Shown: in pieces, positions 61,086-64,000 of the stretch
Layout of the letters: each line of letters opens with the position of its first letter
Numbering within the stretch: the stretch's first letter is position 1
Source: Eubacterium sp.
GTDB taxonomy: Bacteria > Bacillota > Clostridia > Oscillospirales > Acutalibacteraceae
Length of the DNA stretch: 64,000 bases
Direction: 5' to 3'
Assembly: GCA_017463985.1 (NCBI GenBank)
Contig: JAFUEH010000008.1
Coordinates: 1 to 64,000 of the forward strand
The notes under the pieces: model-generated
Told to the model about the DNA's origin: nothing
Databases searched by the model: none
Seen by the model: the letters and a program-made list of their open reading frames with translations, nothing else
Program-made: the position numbers and the translations under genes

Positions 61086-62066
61086 TTACAGCATCATACT
61101 GATAAAATACCATGCCAGCATTGCCAGCAGGGGCGGCAGATAAGCAGTGCCGCCGCGCTGCGCCAGGACCATTCTTTTCAGCTGCTCGCCGGCAAGCGGC
61201 ACGCCGTCCTTCTCGACCGAAACCGACAGCGTATCCTCATCCAGCTGCTGCTTAATTTTTTTAACACGCTCTACCGCGGATTTTTTATACAGATAATCCG
61301 CACACGCGGCGAAAGCCACCGACAGCAGCACCGTCACCGCAATATACGCCAGACGGATCAGCATAAAGGTTTTATAATCGCTGAGCGCTGCCATCTCCGT
61401 CACCATAGCGGTCATATCACCGATACCGCGATCGCCCTGTGAAAGCGCCGTGGCATATTGCTCAAAGGCGGCGGCAGTGAGCGGCGCCAGCCTTGTCAGC
61501 GCAAAACCCTCCGCGTAGCCAAGCACAAAATCCAGCACGAACAGGAAAATGCCTTGTCGGTACATCTTACGGTAGAAAAAGTAATACGCACCGAAGAAAA
61601 AGGCGCCCCAGTTCCAACCGAGCCGTTTGCCGGTTTTTTCCTGCTTTTTAAATTTGCCGATAAAGCGCGGTACATTCGTACGCACCGTAGCTGCCACATC
61701 CGCCACGCTTTCGCCGTCGATCGTATCGGTATCCCTTTCATAAGGATTCTGCGACAGCGGTATCGCAAACGGTGAAAAGCCCTGGCGCGGCGCCGCCTCC
61801 GGTGACGCGTCGGCAGCCTCGGCGGCAGCATTGCGGTCAGCCAGCAGCGCTTTTGCTTCGGCAACAATGTCTTCGCTCGGCTTCTCCTTGGTTTCCTCGT
61901 AGAAGTTAAAGCCCTCGGCATGGCGCGCCTCGTTAGCGCAATGCGTCAGCTGCTGATAGCAGGCGCGGTGATGCGGCGTGCCGCAGTCGGGGCAAAAGAC
62001 GACATCGTCGTCCTCCCGGAACGCTTTGCCGCAGACGGGACATTTTTGATTTTTCGTTAATTGCAT
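61086..62066 (-). CDS. Zinc-ribbon membrane protein with DUF2628-like region
   Basis: 326 aa. N terminus holds two CxxC pairs plus His/Cys (CPVCGKAF, FCPDCGTPHHRACYQQLTHC), a RING/zinc-ribbon-like module. After a disordered Ala-rich stretch, KRLGWNWGAFFFGAYYFFYRKMY matches the DUF2628 pattern, with two further membrane segments and a C-terminal one (GGTAYLPPLLAMLAWYFI). The function is unknown; first gene of the galU operon. Confidence 0.82.
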   Translation of the reverse strand: MQLTKNQKCPVCGKAFREDDDVVFCPDCGTPHHRACYQQLTHCANEARHAEGFNFYEETKEKPSEDIVAEAKALLADRNAAAEAADASPEAAPRQGFSPFAIPLSQNPYERDTDTIDGESVADVAATVRTNVPRFIGKFKKQEKTGKRLGWNWGAFFFGAYYFFYRKMYRQGIFLFVLDFVLGYAEGFALTRLAPLTAAAFEQYATALSQGDRGIGDMTAMVTEMAALSDYKTFMLIRLAYIAVTVLLSVAFAACADYLYKKSAVERVKKIKQQLDEDTLSVSVEKDGVPLAGEQLKRMVLAQRGGTAYLPPLLAMLAWYFISMML

Positions 62067-62105
62067 AGCCTTCTCCCGAATATCAAGATATAAATAGTCA
62101 CATTA

Positions 62106-62134
62106 ATTATATCCTTTATAGGATAAAAAATCAA
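62106..62134 (-). promoter_or_regulatory. Promoter of the galU operon
   Basis: Minus strand TTGATT (62134-62129), 17 bases, TATAAT (62111-62106). Confidence 0.7.
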
Positions 62135-62170
62135 TTATTTGTTTAAAATAGAGTAAATAGTTTATTAATC

Positions 62171-62199
62171 TTGCAAAATGCTGACGAATGCATTATAAT
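62171..62199 (+). promoter_or_regulatory. prfB promoter
   Basis: TTGCAA (62171-62176), 17 bases, TATAAT (62194-62199); GGAG follows seven bases before the ATG. Confidence 0.75.
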
Positions 62200-62230
62200 A
62201 TTAGAATAATTTTATGTTTGGAGACCTGTA

Positions 62231-63355
62231 ATGATTATTTACGAAGAGCTGACGCAAAGGCTGAGTGCTTTTGAAAAGCCGATTCAGAATTTAAAAGAAG
62301 CGCTGAACATAGACGCGCTGACAAAAGAGATTGCCGCGCTGGAGGAGGACAGCGCACGTCCTGATTTTTGGGACGATATGGAAAACAGCCAAAAGACCAT
62401 GCAGCGCATCGGCAGCCTGAAAACCAAGGTGGCCTCATGGGAAGGACTGAAAAACGACTATGAGGACGCGCTGGTTATGATTGAGCTGGCGGACGACGAG
62501 GAGGACGAAAGTCTTTATGACGACTGCGTTGCTTCCGTGAACAATATCGAAAAACGCGTAGAACAGATGACGCTTTCCACCCTGCTGAGCGGCGAATTTG
62601 ACGACAGCAATGCGATCCTGACCTTCCACGCCGGCGCCGGCGGTACAGAGGCTCAGGACTGGGCTGAAATGCTGTTCAGAATGTACAACCGCTGGGGCGA
62701 GCGCCACGGCTACAAGGTATCCACGCTGGATTATCTTGACGGCGATGTAGCCGGTATTAAAAGCGCTACCATTCTGATCGAGGGCGAAAACGCCTACGGT
62801 TACCTGCACGGTGAAATGGGTATTCACCGGCTGGTGCGCGTATCGCCGTTCGATTCCTCCGGCAGGCGGCACACGTCGTTCGCCTCGCTCGAGGTCATGC
62901 CCGAGATCAACGACGATGTCGAGGTTGAGATCCGTGAGGAGGACATCAAGATGGATGTTTACCGTGCCTCCGGTGCCGGCGGCCAAAAGGTCAACAAGAC
63001 CTCCTCTGCCGTGCGTTTAACCCACATTCCGACCGGCATTGTCGTATCCTGCCAGATCGAACGCTCACAGCACCAGAACCGCGAGGTGGCAATGCGTATG
63101 CTGAAATCCAAGCTGGTGGAGATCAAGGAACGCGAAAATTTGGAAAAAATCGAGGACATCAAGGGCGACCAAAAGGAGATCGCCTGGGGCTCACAGATCC
63201 GTTCTTATGTATTCATGCCTTACACCATGGTCAAGGACCACCGCACGAATTTTGAAATGGGTAATATTACCGCTGTCATGGACGGCGATCTGGACGGCTT
63301 TATTAATGCATATCTGAAAATGAAAAGTATAGAAGGTAGTGAAAACAATGACTAA
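62231..63355 (+). CDS. prfB: Peptide chain release factor 2
   Basis: 374 aa. Terminates at UGA and UAA. Codon-recognition motif SPF in VSPFDSSGRRHTSF; the GGQ motif in ASGAGGQKVNKTSSAVR. The frame is continuous from MIIYEELTQRLSAF: at the position of the usual autoregulatory frameshift (about codon 25) the DNA reads ATTTAAAAGAAGCGCTGA out of frame with no CTTTGAC heptamer, so the gene lacks the programmed frameshift. It overlaps the MgtC-family gene by 8 bases. Confidence 0.95.
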   Translation: MIIYEELTQRLSAFEKPIQNLKEALNIDALTKEIAALEEDSARPDFWDDMENSQKTMQRIGSLKTKVASWEGLKNDYEDALVMIELADDEEDESLYDDCVASVNNIEKRVEQMTLSTLLSGEFDDSNAILTFHAGAGGTEAQDWAEMLFRMYNRWGERHGYKVSTLDYLDGDVAGIKSATILIEGENAYGYLHGEMGIHRLVRVSPFDSSGRRHTSFASLEVMPEINDDVEVEIREEDIKMDVYRASGAGGQKVNKTSSAVRLTHIPTGIVVSCQIERSQHQNREVAMRMLKSKLVEIKERENLEKIEDIKGDQKEIAWGSQIRSYVFMPYTMVKDHRTNFEMGNITAVMDGDLDGFINAYLKMKSIEGSENND

Positions 63356-64000
63356 CATTATCACCAACATGGACGTAACCACCCTGAGCGGCTTTGCCGT
63401 ACATCTGCTGGCCTCCGCTGTATTAGGCGCGCTGATCGGCTTAGAGCGTCAGTATACACGCCACCCTGCCGGCATCCTGACGAACCTGCTGGTTTGTTTA
63501 GGCTCCTTTGCCTTTACGGCATTTTCCTACTTATGCTTCCGTCAGGGCGTTGACCTTACCCGTGTGGCCGCCGGTATTGTATCCGGTATCGGTTTTCTCG
63601 GTGCCGGCGTGATCCTGCGCGATGGCGGCAATATCCGCGGTCTGAACACTGCGGCAACCGTGTGGTCCAGCGCCGCCGTCGGCATCCTCTGCTGTATCAA
63701 TAACCTACTGTACGCAGCCATGGTAGCCGCCGCGATCGTGTTCCTGCACTTAGTGCTGCATCCCCTGTCTCAAAAGCTGGACAAAATCAGAAGATATGAC
63801 AAAACAGCCAGTCCGGACGAGGAAGCCGTGTACCGTATCTCCGTTGTCTGTCCCGAGGAGCAGGAGCTGGAAATCAGGAAAAACATCATGAGTGTTATCA
63901 AAAATGAACCCAATGCGTTGTTACATACGCTGGAAACCGTTAACAGCCATTCTGACGAAAACAACAAGAAGATCCGCGCGTATATCACCACACGCACCAA
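63348..64000 (+). CDS. MgtC/SapB-family membrane protein, cut by the window end
   Basis: Starts at ATG 63348 within the end of prfB; 217 codons visible, no stop before 64000. MgtC signature: HLLASAVLGALIGLERQYTRHPAGILTNLLVCLGS, then AAGIVSGIGFLGAGVILRD and IRGLNTAATVWSSAAVGILCC. Followed by a cytoplasmic domain from about 150. Members are linked to Mg/phosphate homeostasis and ATP synthase control; the precise role in Clostridia is not settled. Confidence 0.9.
   Translation, partial: MTNIITNMDVTTLSGFAVHLLASAVLGALIGLERQYTRHPAGILTNLLVCLGSFAFTAFSYLCFRQGVDLTRVAAGIVSGIGFLGAGVILRDGGNIRGLNTAATVWSSAAVGILCCINNLLYAAMVAAAIVFLHLVLHPLSQKLDKIRRYDKTASPDEEAVYRISVVCPEEQELEIRKNIMSVIKNEPNALLHTLETVNSHSDENNKKIRAYITTRT

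Overview
The window looks like chromosomal DNA of a spore-lineage gut Firmicute, most likely class Clostridia near Ruminococcaceae/Oscillospiraceae. The grounds are a Spo0A orthologue, AGGAGG-type ribosome sites, sigma-A promoters with 17-base spacers, SPKTG-type wall-sorting tails, an AmtB-GlnK fusion, and an archaeal-type glutamate synthase split into separate genes. No rRNA, tRNA or CRISPR array was seen.

Layout. 1-2.4 kb: a perfect 142-bp palindrome at the window edge inside an IS30-like transposase fragment, then a large serine recombinase. 2.4-4.2 kb: HxlR regulator, FMN split-barrel protein and radical SAM protein. 4.3-15.8 kb (minus): nitrogen assimilation, read glnA, then amtB-glnK, asnB, glutaminase domain, FMN/Fe-S synthase core, ferredoxin, NAD(P)H:FAD oxidoreductase, GXGXG domain, purF. 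glnA has a leader of three tandem hairpins. 16.5-26 kb: HAD phosphatase, a dicarboxylate/amino-acid symporter with an N-terminal RsbW-like ATPase domain, and two partner-switching sets (SpoIIE-type phosphatases, STAS proteins, a STAS-aminoglycoside-phosphotransferase fusion), with acetolactate decarboxylase upstream. 26-29.3 kb: an exported MTA/SAH nucleosidase lipoprotein and a wall-anchored GH3 hexosaminidase.

29.5-53.5 kb is the most unusual part. Six promoters share one architecture: TTAACC-N5-GGTGAATGACA (one site starts TTCACC), in which ATGACA serves as the -35, followed by exactly 17 bases and a TATAAT-like -10. They drive (a) a DUF3592/AIM24/SPKTG-protein operon, (b) an 822-aa membrane protein, (c) a 13-kb operon with a 219-aa membrane protein, a PrsW-type protease and three surface proteins of 546, 1631 and 1817 aa, (d) a small lipoprotein, (e) a VanY-type carboxypeptidase lipoprotein, and (f) a LytS-like histidine kinase with a REC-Xre response regulator. 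Next to the kinase lies a paralogue that has lost its phospho-acceptor histidine and ATP-binding residues. I read this as one regulon controlling a cell-envelope apparatus. I do not recognise it as a described system.

53.5-64 kb: spo0A with two candidate promoters; an AT-rich cassette of two unknown membrane-protein genes behind a WYL regulator, a possible defence locus; a housekeeping operon (zinc-ribbon/DUF2628-like protein, galU, CPBP protease, tadA); and on the plus strand prfB without its usual programmed frameshift, followed by an MgtC-family gene cut by the window end.
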